13,943 bases of DNA from Sphingobacteriia bacterium (GTDB lineage: Bacteria; Bacteroidota; Bacteroidia; UBA7662), in NCBI GenBank assembly GCA_009926245.1, contig RFPG01000009.1:1-13943 (forward strand), read 5' to 3'. The position numbers and the translations under genes were made by a program. The notes beneath the pieces were generated by a model. It was not told the DNA's origin. It did no database searches and saw only the letters and a list, made by a program, of their open reading frames with translations. Shown piece by piece: positions 7,541 through 13,859 of the stretch; the stretch's first letter is position 1; every line of letters begins with the position of its first letter.

Positions 7541-8644
7541 ATGAACATAGCCATCCTCAAAGAAGCAAGTCCGGAATCCCGGGTTGCTGCCACCCCTGAA
7601 CTGGTTCAGGCCTGGATTACACGGGGTCACCGGGTTTGGGTCGAAACGGGGGCCGGTTCCTCAGCGGCTTACCACGATGAGGCCTACCAAAATGCAGGGG
7701 CACAAGGAGGCTCAAGGACGGATATCCCCAACGATACCGAGGTCTTGGTGACGATCAACTGCCCCGCGGAACTTCCACTCCCCGGTTTGAGGTGGCTGAT
7801 CGGTACCTTGTCGCCGGCCCGCCACCGTTCGCTGTTGGAGCCCTGGGCGGAGTCGGGTCTGACGATCCTCAGTTTGGATGCCTTGCCTCGAATAACCCGT
7901 GCCCAAAACATGGATGTGCTCTCCAGCCAAGCATCGTTGGGCGGGTACCATGCCGTCGTCGAGGCCGCTGCGCTTTTGCCCCGGTGTTTTCCAATGATGA
8001 TGACCGCAGCAGGGACCGTGGTGCCTGCCCGGGTTTTGGTGATTGGTGCCGGTGTGGCTGGACTGCAGGCCATCGCAACGGCCAAGCGATTGGGGGCGGT
8101 GGTGGCAGCTTTTGATACCCGGCCTTCGGTCAAGGAACAGGTGGAGAGTCTTGGTGGGCAATTTATCGAAGTCGAAGGTGCGGTGGAGGATCGCCAAGCC
8201 GGGGGCTATGCGGTGGAGCAAAGCGAGGACTACCGCCAACGACAACAAGAGCGTCTCAACGAAGAGCTCCTCAAGGCGGACGTGGTGATTACCACCGCTC
8301 AAATCCCTGGTCAAAGGGCTCCTGTTCTCATTTCGTCGGCCATGCTAGCCCGAATGAAAGCCGGTTCCGTTGTGATGGACCTGGCGGCCGCTGGTGGTGG
8401 GAATTGTGAAGGCACCGTGGATGGTCAGAATATCCGATTGGGTCAGGCCTTGGTTTGCGGTCGGTCGGCTCCTGCTTCGGCCAAGGCCCAAGATGCCAGC
8501 CGAATGTATTCCAAGAATTTACTTGCCTTCACGGCTTTGCTGGAAACCGAAGAACCCGCCAAGTGGGGACTCGGTCGTGATGAAATTGTAACCGCTTGCT
8601 GCCTGGCCCATGATGGGAAGAAGCAAGGGCTGCTCGCCTCATAG
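7541..8644 (+). CDS. pntAA: NAD(P) transhydrogenase subunit alpha part 1 (PntAA, NAD(H)-binding domain I)
   Basis: This is the soluble NAD(H)-binding domain of the proton-translocating transhydrogenase, which passes hydride from NADH to NADP+ using the proton gradient. The 367 residues match the AlaDH/PNT fold: N-terminal KEASPESRVAATPE (7-20), the signature RAQNMDVLSSQASLGGYHAV (120-139), the Rossmann loop VIGAGVAGLQAIATAKRLGA (167-186) ending in FDTR (191-194), the stretch GGYAVEQSEDYRQRQQE (221-237), DVVITTAQIPG (247-257) and SRMYSKNL (320-327). Alanine dehydrogenase is the nearest alternative, but the RAQ signature and the following pntAB and pntB genes exclude it. It ends after domain I without membrane helices, so the alpha subunit is split, as in Rhodospirillum rubrum. 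The ATG at 7541 lies 36 bp after ftsZ with no terminator or exact -7 box between, so co-transcription with ftsZ is possible. Confidence 0.96.
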   Translation: MNIAILKEASPESRVAATPELVQAWITRGHRVWVETGAGSSAAYHDEAYQNAGAQGGSRTDIPNDTEVLVTINCPAELPLPGLRWLIGTLSPARHRSLLEPWAESGLTILSLDALPRITRAQNMDVLSSQASLGGYHAVVEAAALLPRCFPMMMTAAGTVVPARVLVIGAGVAGLQAIATAKRLGAVVAAFDTRPSVKEQVESLGGQFIEVEGAVEDRQAGGYAVEQSEDYRQRQQERLNEELLKADVVITTAQIPGQRAPVLISSAMLARMKAGSVVMDLAAAGGGNCEGTVDGQNIRLGQALVCGRSAPASAKAQDASRMYSKNLLAFTALLETEEPAKWGLGRDEIVTACCLAHDGKKQGLLAS

Positions 8645-8667
8645 CATGGAACTCTAAATTGGAAACG

Positions 8668-8988
8668 ATGGAATGGAGCTTACAGGATTTGCCAACACTG
8701 ATTAACAGTGTACTCCCTCACCTTTATCTGCTATTGCTCGCTGTTTTTTTGGGCATTGAGGTGATTGGTCGGGTGCCGCAGGTTTTGCACACCCCCCTGA
8801 TGTCTGGTTCGAACGCCCTGTCAGGGGTGGTCGTGGTCGGGTCCATCCTCTTGGTAGGCAAGGCCGATCAGGCTCCTTGGCCCGTTTTGGTTTTGGGCTG
8901 CTTGTCCTTGGTCTTAGCGACCGTGAATGTGGTGGGTGGATTTGCCGTTACCGGGCGTATGCTCAACATGTTCCGCAAAAAGAAATAA
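8668..8988 (+). CDS. pntAB: NAD(P) transhydrogenase subunit alpha part 2 (PntAB, membrane domain)
   Basis: This small integral membrane protein supplies the alpha-side helices of the proton channel (domain II) of the transhydrogenase. The 106 residues contain three hydrophobic segments: LYLLLLAVFLGIEVIG, ALSGVVVVGSILLVG and VLVLGCLSLVLATVNVVGGF, the last followed by TGRMLNMF and a basic tail FRKKK. The run LHTPLMSGSNALSG between the first two helices is characteristic of the family. I chose the ATG at 8668, 23 bp after pntAA; a TTG at 8659 would add three residues. It ends one base before the pntB ATG, so the two membrane subunits are tightly coupled. Confidence 0.93.
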   Translation: MEWSLQDLPTLINSVLPHLYLLLLAVFLGIEVIGRVPQVLHTPLMSGSNALSGVVVVGSILLVGKADQAPWPVLVLGCLSLVLATVNVVGGFAVTGRMLNMFRKKK

Positions 8989-8989
8989 G

Positions 8990-10420
8990 ATGGAAACACT
9001 GATGGAGGTGGGCTACCTGGTGGCTCTTGTTTGTTTTGTGTTAGGGATTAAAGGGATGAGCGACCCGGCAACCTCCAACCGAGGGAACCTCGTTTTGGCA
9101 TTGGGCATGGGCTTGGCCGTCTTGGTGACCCTTTTTCTCCCGGGGCTCTCCAACCTACCGTATATTCTAGGGTCGTTGGTATTGGGCTCCGTGATAGGAC
9201 TACGGATGTCTGGGCAGGCCAAAATGACCGAAATGCCGCAGATGGTTTCTTTGCTTAATGGATTTGGAGGTTTGGCGGCGGCCTTGGTAGCCTTGGCCGA
9301 GGTGGTGGATTTGTTATACGGTGAGGGACTGCTTCGTTTGTTGACTCAAACATCGGGGATGGGATCCATGGGGTCTTATTACTTGGTATTCTACATTGTC
9401 ACGTTGATGATCAGTTTGTCGGTCGGCGGTATCTCGTTTACCGGTTCGGTTTTAGCAATGGCTAAGTTGGACGGCAAGGTGAGTGGTCAGCCCATCCGCT
9501 TCCCCATGCAGGGTTTGGTAACCAACGGGCTTCTCTTGGCTCAGGTCCTGTTGATCGTGGGGATGATTTTGGCTCCTACCTATGCCGAGCCCATGGTCTA
9601 TCTCCTTTTTGTTTTGTCCTTGGTTTACGGGGTCCTTTTTGTATTGCCCATTGGGGGTGCCGATATGCCGGTCGTTATTTCTTTTTTGAATTCCCTCACC
9701 GGTCTGACCGCGGCCACCACGGGATTGCTCTTTGACAACCGCGCCATGCTCATGGGCGGTGTATTGGTGGGGGCATCGGGGGTTTATTTGACGGTCCTCA
9801 TGTGCAATGCCATGAACCGTACCCTGGGGGCCGTCCTTCTGGGTCAATTCAATGCTTCCGGTGGCGGTGCCGGTCGTGAGATGAATGGTCAAATCCGGGA
9901 AATTGGCTCCTACGATGCCGCGGTTTTGTTGGCGTATTCCTCCCGAGTGGTGGTGGTACCGGGGTATGGAATGGCCGTTGCCCAGGCCCAGCATCCGATG
10001 CACGAGCTCGAAAAGCTCCTTGTCTCCAAGGGGGTTGAATGCCGATACGCCATTCATCCGGTGGCAGGACGCATGCCCGGCCACATGAATGTTTTGTTGG
10101 CCGAAGCCGATGTCTCCTATGATTTGTTGTTGGAGATGGAGGCCATCAACCCCGATTTTCCCCAAACCGATGTGGTGGTGGTAGTGGGTGCGAACGATGT
10201 GGTCAATCCAGCAGCTGAGAACGATCCGGGTTCCCCCGTTTACGGGATGCCCATCCTCAAGGCCTACCAAGCGAAGAACATCATTGTGATCAAGCGCTCC
10301 ATGGCTGCGGGTTATGCCGGTGTTGAGAATGAGCTTTTTTACGACCCCAAAACTCGGATGTTGTTTGGGGATGCCAAAGCCGTTTTGTCGGAATTGATCC
10401 AGGCCGTCAAGGGATTGTAG
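8990..10420 (+). CDS. pntB: NAD(P) transhydrogenase subunit beta (PntB)
   Basis: PntB forms most of the proton channel and carries the NADP(H)-binding domain III. From the ATG at 8990 it has 476 residues. The first 290 or so are hydrophobic and fit about nine membrane helices, with MTEMPQMVSLLNGFGGLAAA (79-98), ISFTGSVLAMAKLDGK (148-163) and IGGADMPVVISFLNS (221-235). After a Gly-rich hinge (286-295), domain III shows PGYGMAVAQAQHP (324-336), IHPVAGRMPGHMNVLLAEA (355-373), GANDVVNPAAENDPGSP (400-416) and KRSMAAGYAGVENELF (435-450), which together bind NADP(H). Asn90 lies where E. coli PntB has His91. The open frame extends 63 bp upstream into pntAB, but those codons lack family similarity and the ATG sits one base after the pntAB stop. 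Confidence 0.97.
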   Translation: METLMEVGYLVALVCFVLGIKGMSDPATSNRGNLVLALGMGLAVLVTLFLPGLSNLPYILGSLVLGSVIGLRMSGQAKMTEMPQMVSLLNGFGGLAAALVALAEVVDLLYGEGLLRLLTQTSGMGSMGSYYLVFYIVTLMISLSVGGISFTGSVLAMAKLDGKVSGQPIRFPMQGLVTNGLLLAQVLLIVGMILAPTYAEPMVYLLFVLSLVYGVLFVLPIGGADMPVVISFLNSLTGLTAATTGLLFDNRAMLMGGVLVGASGVYLTVLMCNAMNRTLGAVLLGQFNASGGGAGREMNGQIREIGSYDAAVLLAYSSRVVVVPGYGMAVAQAQHPMHELEKLLVSKGVECRYAIHPVAGRMPGHMNVLLAEADVSYDLLLEMEAINPDFPQTDVVVVVGANDVVNPAAENDPGSPVYGMPILKAYQAKNIIVIKRSMAAGYAGVENELFYDPKTRMLFGDAKAVLSELIQAVKGL

Positions 10421-10468
10421 GCGAGTCATCCAACACGGGCCGAGGGCAGGGGGGGTCCCCGTTGGGAG

Positions 10469-10515
10469 CCTCAAAAATTATTTTGGATTTCCTTCAAAAG
10501 GTGCAATTTTTGAGG
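10469..10515. terminator. Perfect 11-bp inverted repeat with nested inner hairpin, possible terminator or operator
   Basis: CCTCAAAAATT (10469-10479) is the exact reverse complement of AATTTTTGAGG (10505-10515). The 25-base loop can itself fold through TTTTG (10481-10485) and CAAAA (10495-10499). Position after pntB suggests transcript termination or 3' end protection. However, no T run follows on either strand, and the right arm lies only six bases before the gltA -7 box, so a protein-binding operator is a fair alternative. Confidence 0.45.
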
Positions 10516-10520
10516 GGTTC

Positions 10521-10528
10521 TACGTTTG
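10521..10528 (+). promoter_or_regulatory. Candidate gltA promoter -7 box
   Basis: TACGTTTG is an exact match to the Bacteroidota -7 consensus TAnnTTTG. A start of transcription near 10533 would leave a leader of about 60 bases before the gltA ATG. No TTTG is present at the usual -33 spacing (about 19-21 bases upstream), so the promoter is either weak or helped by an activator. Confidence 0.5.
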
Positions 10529-10594
10529 TGCTTTCGGGCTCATTCCTAGGCCACCGCGCTCTTTCTTATTTCTACTCAAAATTCGCCCCATCCC

Positions 10595-11884
10595 ATGTCC
10601 TCCTCCCACGCTGAACTCCACTACAACGGTCAGGTTTATCCCCTGCCACTCTTGGTTGGTACCGAAAACGAACCCGCCGTCGATATTTCCAAACTGCGGG
10701 ACGATACAGGATTGGTGACCTTGGATATCGGCTACAAAAACACCGGGGCTACCAAGAGCGCCATCACCTTTATTGATGGAGATGTCGGAATCCTGAGTTA
10801 TCGGGGTTATCCCATCGAGCAATTGGCGGCCAATTCCAGTTTTATGGAGGTCTCCTACCTCTTGCTTTACGGGGAGTTGCCGACCATGACCCAATTGGAC
10901 AACTTTAATCACAGCATCACCCACAGGACCCTGGTCCACGAGAATATCAAGAAGTTTTTGGATGCCTATCCGGCTTCGACCCATCCCATGGGGGTTTTGA
11001 TGAGCACCATCGCGTCGCTTTCCAGCTTTTACCCCAATTCGTTGATTGCCAACCGTCCGATGGCCGATATGGACCGGACTTACCACCGCCTGATTGCCAA
11101 AATGGCCACCATTGCGGCCTGGACCTACAAAAAATCGTTGGGGCACCCGTACATGTACCCCAACAACAAGCTTGACTATGTCAGCAATTTCCTTCAAATG
11201 ATGTTCGGGCACCGGACCGAGGATTATATCGCGGATCCCGTGGTGGTCGATGCTTTGAACAAGTTGTTGATACTCCACGCCGACCATGAGCAAAACTGCT
11301 CGGCATCGACGGTGCGGATGGTGGGTTCATCGCACGCCAACATCTACGCGGCCGTTGCCGCAGGAGTGGGGGCATTGTGGGGCCCATTGCACGGTGGGGC
11401 CAACCAAGCGGTCATCGAAATGTTGGAGCAAATCCGGGCCGATGGTGGCCAGGTTTCCAAGTTTGTGGCCAAGGCTAAGGACAAAAACGACCCCTTCCGC
11501 CTCATGGGCTTTGGTCACAGGGTTTACAAGAATTTTGATCCCCGGGCCCGTATTATCAAAGAAGCCTGCGATCAGGTTCTGAACAAATTGGGTGTGAACG
11601 ATCCGGTGCTTGACATCGCCAAACAGTTAGAAACCACCGCATTGCAAGACGATTACTTTATCGAGCGCAAGTTGTACCCCAACGTGGATTTCTATTCCGG
11701 TATTATTTACCGGGCGATTGGTATCCCCACCGACATGTTTACAGTCATGTTTGCCTTGGGCCGTTTGCCGGGCTGGATTGCTCAATGGAAAGAAATGCGC
11801 GAGCTCAACGAGCCGATTGGTAGGCCAAGGCAGGTCTATGTGGGCCATCCCCGCCGGGATTACTTGCCCATTACAAAGCGCTGA
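10595..11884 (+). CDS. gltA: Citrate synthase
   Basis: Citrate synthase condenses acetyl-CoA with oxaloacetate to form citrate, the entry step of the TCA cycle, in the cytoplasm. The 429 residues match the length and pattern of the larger bacterial (E. coli GltA-like) type. The catalytic residues are visible: His266 in GPLHGGANQAV (263-273), His308 in MGFGHRVYKNFDPRA (304-318) and Asp365 in LYPNVDFYSGIIYRA (360-374). Also present are LHADHEQNCSASTVR (227-241), FALGRLPGWIAQWKE (386-400) and IGRPRQVYVG (408-417). An N-terminal beta-rich domain (about 1-50) precedes the helical core, as in GltA. The related 2-methylcitrate synthases are usually shorter and lack that domain. The ATG at 10595 follows a pyrimidine-rich leader without a Shine-Dalgarno. 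It is the last + strand gene before the convergent pepP. Confidence 0.97.
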   Translation: MSSSHAELHYNGQVYPLPLLVGTENEPAVDISKLRDDTGLVTLDIGYKNTGATKSAITFIDGDVGILSYRGYPIEQLAANSSFMEVSYLLLYGELPTMTQLDNFNHSITHRTLVHENIKKFLDAYPASTHPMGVLMSTIASLSSFYPNSLIANRPMADMDRTYHRLIAKMATIAAWTYKKSLGHPYMYPNNKLDYVSNFLQMMFGHRTEDYIADPVVVDALNKLLILHADHEQNCSASTVRMVGSSHANIYAAVAAGVGALWGPLHGGANQAVIEMLEQIRADGGQVSKFVAKAKDKNDPFRLMGFGHRVYKNFDPRARIIKEACDQVLNKLGVNDPVLDIAKQLETTALQDDYFIERKLYPNVDFYSGIIYRAIGIPTDMFTVMFALGRLPGWIAQWKEMRELNEPIGRPRQVYVGHPRRDYLPITKR

Positions 11885-11887
11885 CCT

Positions 11888-11910
11888 CGGGTTCAGCCTA
11901 TTGGAACCCG
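11888..11910. terminator. GC-rich hairpin between convergent gltA and pepP
   Basis: CGGGTTC (11888-11894) pairs exactly with GAACCCG (11904-11910) around a nine-base loop, and the stem can be extended with a bulge. It lies four bases after the gltA stop in the 58-bp gap where gltA and pepP transcripts meet, which is where a two-way terminator is expected. No T run follows on either strand, so it is not a textbook intrinsic terminator. Confidence 0.4.
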
Positions 11911-11942
11911 GAGCAGACCACCTTCATGGCCTACTTCCTGGC

Positions 11943-13247
11943 TTAGTTTCGGTGGGCGTTGTGGTAGGCTTCTTCGATTTCGTCGGTCCGTATGGGCAGA
12001 TCCCGCATTAAATCAACGGGTCCGGCTGCGCTAACCACGACATCGTTTTCGATCCGAATGCCCAACCCTTCTTCGGGAATGTAAAGCCCGGGCTCGCAGG
12101 TGATGACCATCCCTTCCTGAAGGGACTCGTAACGGGCCCCTACATCGTGGACATCCAAACCAAGGAAATGCCCCGTGCCATGGGGAAAATAGCGCTTGTA
12201 GGCCGGGGCCTTAGGATCCTGCTTGGCGATATCGTCCGCGTTGATTAGACCCAGTCGAAGGACCGCATCCTGCATGATGAGGGCGGATTCCCGGTTGTAA
12301 TCGTCCAAGCTGCGACCAGGTCGTAGCAAGTCCATCGCTTGACGTTGAACATCCAAGACCGCATCGTATACCTCTTTTTGACGGGGTGAAAAACGACCGT
12401 TGACCGGAATACAGCGGGTTAAATCAGCGGCGTAATGGGCATACGATGCCCCAAAATCCATCAACAACAGGTCACCGTCCTTGCAGGGACCGGAATTGCG
12501 GGTATAATGGAGAATGCAGGCATGGTCTCCCGATGCGATGATGGGTTCAAAGCTGAAGCCTTCGGCCCCCTGTCCCAGGATGGACCCCGCCAGCGCGGCT
12601 TCCACTTGGTATTCCATGCAACCGGGCTGGATAACCTTCAGGGCCTGCAAGAGAGCCTTGTGGGTTATGGAGATGGCTTTTTGGAGGGCCTGAACTTCCT
12701 CTTGGCTTTTAACGGCGCGAAGGCGGTCCAGGGCGGGGGAGGCTCGATGGAAACGGTGCAGGGGGAAATCGTTGGTGAGGCGGCCGGCCAGCCTTTGGGA
12801 GGCCGATCGAATAGGGGAGGCCGAGGCCCGGTCGTTTTCGTTCAAAGCCAAGTGGAGATCGCTGGCATATTTGGCCTGGGTCCACAAAACAGCCTCAAAA
12901 TCCTTTTCCCACAGGACTTGGGAGATGCCCGATAGGGCCGAGGCCTCTTCCCGGCTGTGACGAGGCCCTTCCCAAACGGCCAATTCGGGGCTGGTTTCCC
13001 GTACAAATAAGACTTCCCGGTAGGCGGGGTTGGGACAATCGGGGAACAAAATCAGGGCCGTGAGCTCCTGATCAATGCCGCTGAGCCAGTAGAGATTGGA
13101 ATCCGGACGGTAGGGGTGATAGGCGTCTCCATTGGCCGGAACCTGGTCAGAGGCCACAAAAACCGCCATGGAGCCCGTCCCAAGGGAGGCCGTGTAGCGG
13201 GCTCGGTTCGCGACAAAAACAGAAGAATCGAGGGGTTGATAGCGCAT
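11943..13247 (-). CDS. pepP: Xaa-Pro aminopeptidase (aminopeptidase P, M24B)
   Basis: Aminopeptidase P removes the N-terminal residue from peptides with proline in position two, using two metal ions (usually Mn2+). From the ATG at 13247 the protein has 434 residues, close to E. coli PepP. The N-terminal AMP_N domain (about 1-165) includes SNLYWLSGI (50-58) and LFVRE (80-84). The pita-bread catalytic domain shows all five metal ligands: Asp264 in LLMDFGA, Asp275 in ADLTR, His360 in HGTGHFLGLDVHD (356-368), Glu385 in CEPGLYI and Glu400 in RIEND, with the helper His247 in LHYTRN. No signal peptide is seen, so it should be cytoplasmic. The frame stays open for 39 more codons, but those cross the promoter region and match nothing in the family. 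A -7 box at 13273-13280 supports the shorter start. Confidence 0.95.
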   Translation of the reverse strand: MRYQPLDSSVFVANRARYTASLGTGSMAVFVASDQVPANGDAYHPYRPDSNLYWLSGIDQELTALILFPDCPNPAYREVLFVRETSPELAVWEGPRHSREEASALSGISQVLWEKDFEAVLWTQAKYASDLHLALNENDRASASPIRSASQRLAGRLTNDFPLHRFHRASPALDRLRAVKSQEEVQALQKAISITHKALLQALKVIQPGCMEYQVEAALAGSILGQGAEGFSFEPIIASGDHACILHYTRNSGPCKDGDLLLMDFGASYAHYAADLTRCIPVNGRFSPRQKEVYDAVLDVQRQAMDLLRPGRSLDDYNRESALIMQDAVLRLGLINADDIAKQDPKAPAYKRYFPHGTGHFLGLDVHDVGARYESLQEGMVITCEPGLYIPEEGLGIRIENDVVVSAAGPVDLMRDLPIRTDEIEEAYHNAHRN

Positions 13248-13272
13248 ATGGGGGTTTTCTAAGGGGAGTGAA

Positions 13273-13280
13273 CAAAGGTA
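13273..13280 (-). promoter_or_regulatory. Candidate pepP promoter -7 box
   Basis: Read on the - strand this is TACCTTTG, an exact match to the Bacteroidota -7 consensus TAnnTTTG. Upstream at about 22 bases is CTTTAT, at best a weak -33 box (consensus TTTG). Transcription would start near 13267, giving a leader of about 20 bases before the pepP ATG at 13247 and excluding the longer pepP reading frame. Confidence 0.5.
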
Positions 13281-13324
13281 AGCGGGTCTTTTTGATTGTG
13301 GATAAAGCCCCCGGAATCCCCTAT

Positions 13325-13353
13325 TTTGTTTAAAAAAATGGCCGATACCTTTG
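13325..13353 (+). promoter_or_regulatory. Upstream rpsL promoter candidate P1
   Basis: TTTG at 13325-13328 and TACCTTTG at 13346-13353 form a -33/-7 pair with a 17-base spacer, close to the Bacteroidota layout. Its -7 box shares bases with the -33 box of the stronger downstream promoter P2, so the two cannot be bound at once. Transcription would begin near 13360. Confidence 0.4.
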
Positions 13354-13381
13354 GATTTACACACAAAATCCTCTACTTTTG
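13350..13381 (+). promoter_or_regulatory. rpsL/str operon promoter P2
   Basis: TTTG at 13350-13353 and TACTTTTG at 13374-13381 fit the Bacteroidota -33/-7 consensus (TTTG and TAnnTTTG) with a 20-base spacer, which is near ideal. Transcription would begin near 13387, leaving a leader of about 43 bases that is A-rich just before the rpsL ATG. This is the best promoter in the window, as expected for a ribosomal protein operon. Confidence 0.75.
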
Positions 13382-13430
13382 CACTCCCTCAAAAATAGGG
13401 GTCGGACAACGATACCAGAAACCAAACACC

Positions 13431-13838
13431 ATGCCTACCATTCAGCAATTGGTCAAAAACGGCCGGGAACACAAGGCGGACAAGAGCAAATCTCCTGCCT
13501 TGGACTCCTGCCCACAGCGTCGCGGGGTGTGCACCCGTGTCTACACGACCACTCCCAAGAAGCCCAATTCAGCCATGCGCAAAGTGGCTCGCGTTCGCTT
13601 GACCAACCAAAAGGAGGTCAACGCCTACATTCCCGGTGAGGGTCACAACCTGCAGGAGCACTCCATCGTGTTGATCCGCGGTGGTCGTGTGAAGGACTTG
13701 CCAGGTGTTCGTTACCATATTATTCGTGGTGCATTGGATACGGCCGGTGTCAACGGCCGCAAACAGGGTCGCTCCAAATACGGAGCCAAGGCCAAGCAGG
13801 CCGCAGCGCCAACCAAAGGCAAAGGCGGTAAAAAGTAA
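13431..13838 (+). CDS. rpsL: Ribosomal protein S12
   Basis: S12 sits at the decoding centre of the 30S subunit and helps control codon-anticodon accuracy. The 135 residues align along their whole length with E. coli S12: [22 protein letters not shown] (27-48, read in two parts: [10 protein letters not shown] and [12 protein letters not shown]), VRLTNQKEV (55-63), [10 protein letters not shown] (69-78) and [13 protein letters not shown] (84-96). Lys43 and Lys88, the positions where substitutions give streptomycin resistance in other bacteria, are both unchanged, so the S12 sequence predicts no resistance. Asp89, the usual methylthiolation site, is present. The C-terminus has an Ala/Lys/Gly-rich tail about 11 residues longer than in E. 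coli. The ATG at 13431 is fixed by alignment; the frame is open upstream through the promoter but that part is not coding. It leads the str operon with rpsG 21 bp downstream. Confidence 0.98.
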   Translation: MPTIQQLVKNGREHKADKSKSPALDSCPQRRGVCTRVYTTTPKKPNSAMRKVARVRLTNQKEVNAYIPGEGHNLQEHSIVLIRGGRVKDLPGVRYHIIRGALDTAGVNGRKQGRSKYGAKAKQAAAPTKGKGGKK

Positions 13839-13859
13839 TTTGATTATCAAGGTAATGTC

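Larger units (their letters stand above)
10421..10594 (+). other. Spacer between pntB and gltA
   Basis: This 174-bp gap holds no ORF of interest. Going from left to right it has a G-rich stretch (10444-10455) that can form a weak imperfect hairpin (CAAC at 10431 with GTTG at 10461), the strong inverted repeat at 10469-10515, the -7 box at 10521 and a pyrimidine-rich gltA leader. It is best read as the pnt transcript end followed by the gltA promoter. Confidence 0.6.
13248..13430. promoter_or_regulatory. Divergent promoter region between pepP and rpsL
   Basis: The 183-bp gap separates two genes transcribed away from each other. It carries -7 boxes for both directions: TACCTTTG on the - strand at 13273-13280, and TACCTTTG (13346-13353) and TACTTTTG (13374-13381) on the + strand, described separately. 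No ORF with family similarity lies here; the upstream extensions of both flanking frames are fortuitous. Confidence 0.75.

Noticed and set aside
8927..8989. A 21-residue N-terminal extension of PntB overlapping pntAB
   Set aside because: The codons are an out-of-frame reading of the conserved PntAB C-terminus; the ATG at 8990 matches the family start.
9452..10474. A long (340-codon) open frame on the - strand over pntB
   Set aside because: It is antisense to a gene with full family motifs, its translation is rich in His and Gly with no recognisable domain, and it exists because of codon bias in pntB.
10520..11293. A 257-codon open frame on the - strand over the start of gltA
   Set aside because: It is a shadow of citrate synthase codons with no family features, and it would begin in the middle of a conserved gene.
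11862..11945. A short + strand frame after gltA reading YWNPEQTTFMAYFLA, as if a gene remnant or frameshift
   Set aside because: Citrate synthase ends naturally at 11884 with a family-like C-terminus, and the short peptide matches nothing I recognise.
13248..13364. A 39-residue N-terminal extension of PepP
   Set aside because: It lacks family similarity and lies across the divergent promoters; a -7 box at 13273-13280 would start transcription downstream of it.
13296..13430. A 45-residue N-terminal extension of S12
   Set aside because: S12 alignment fixes the start at 13431, and the extension spans the promoters.
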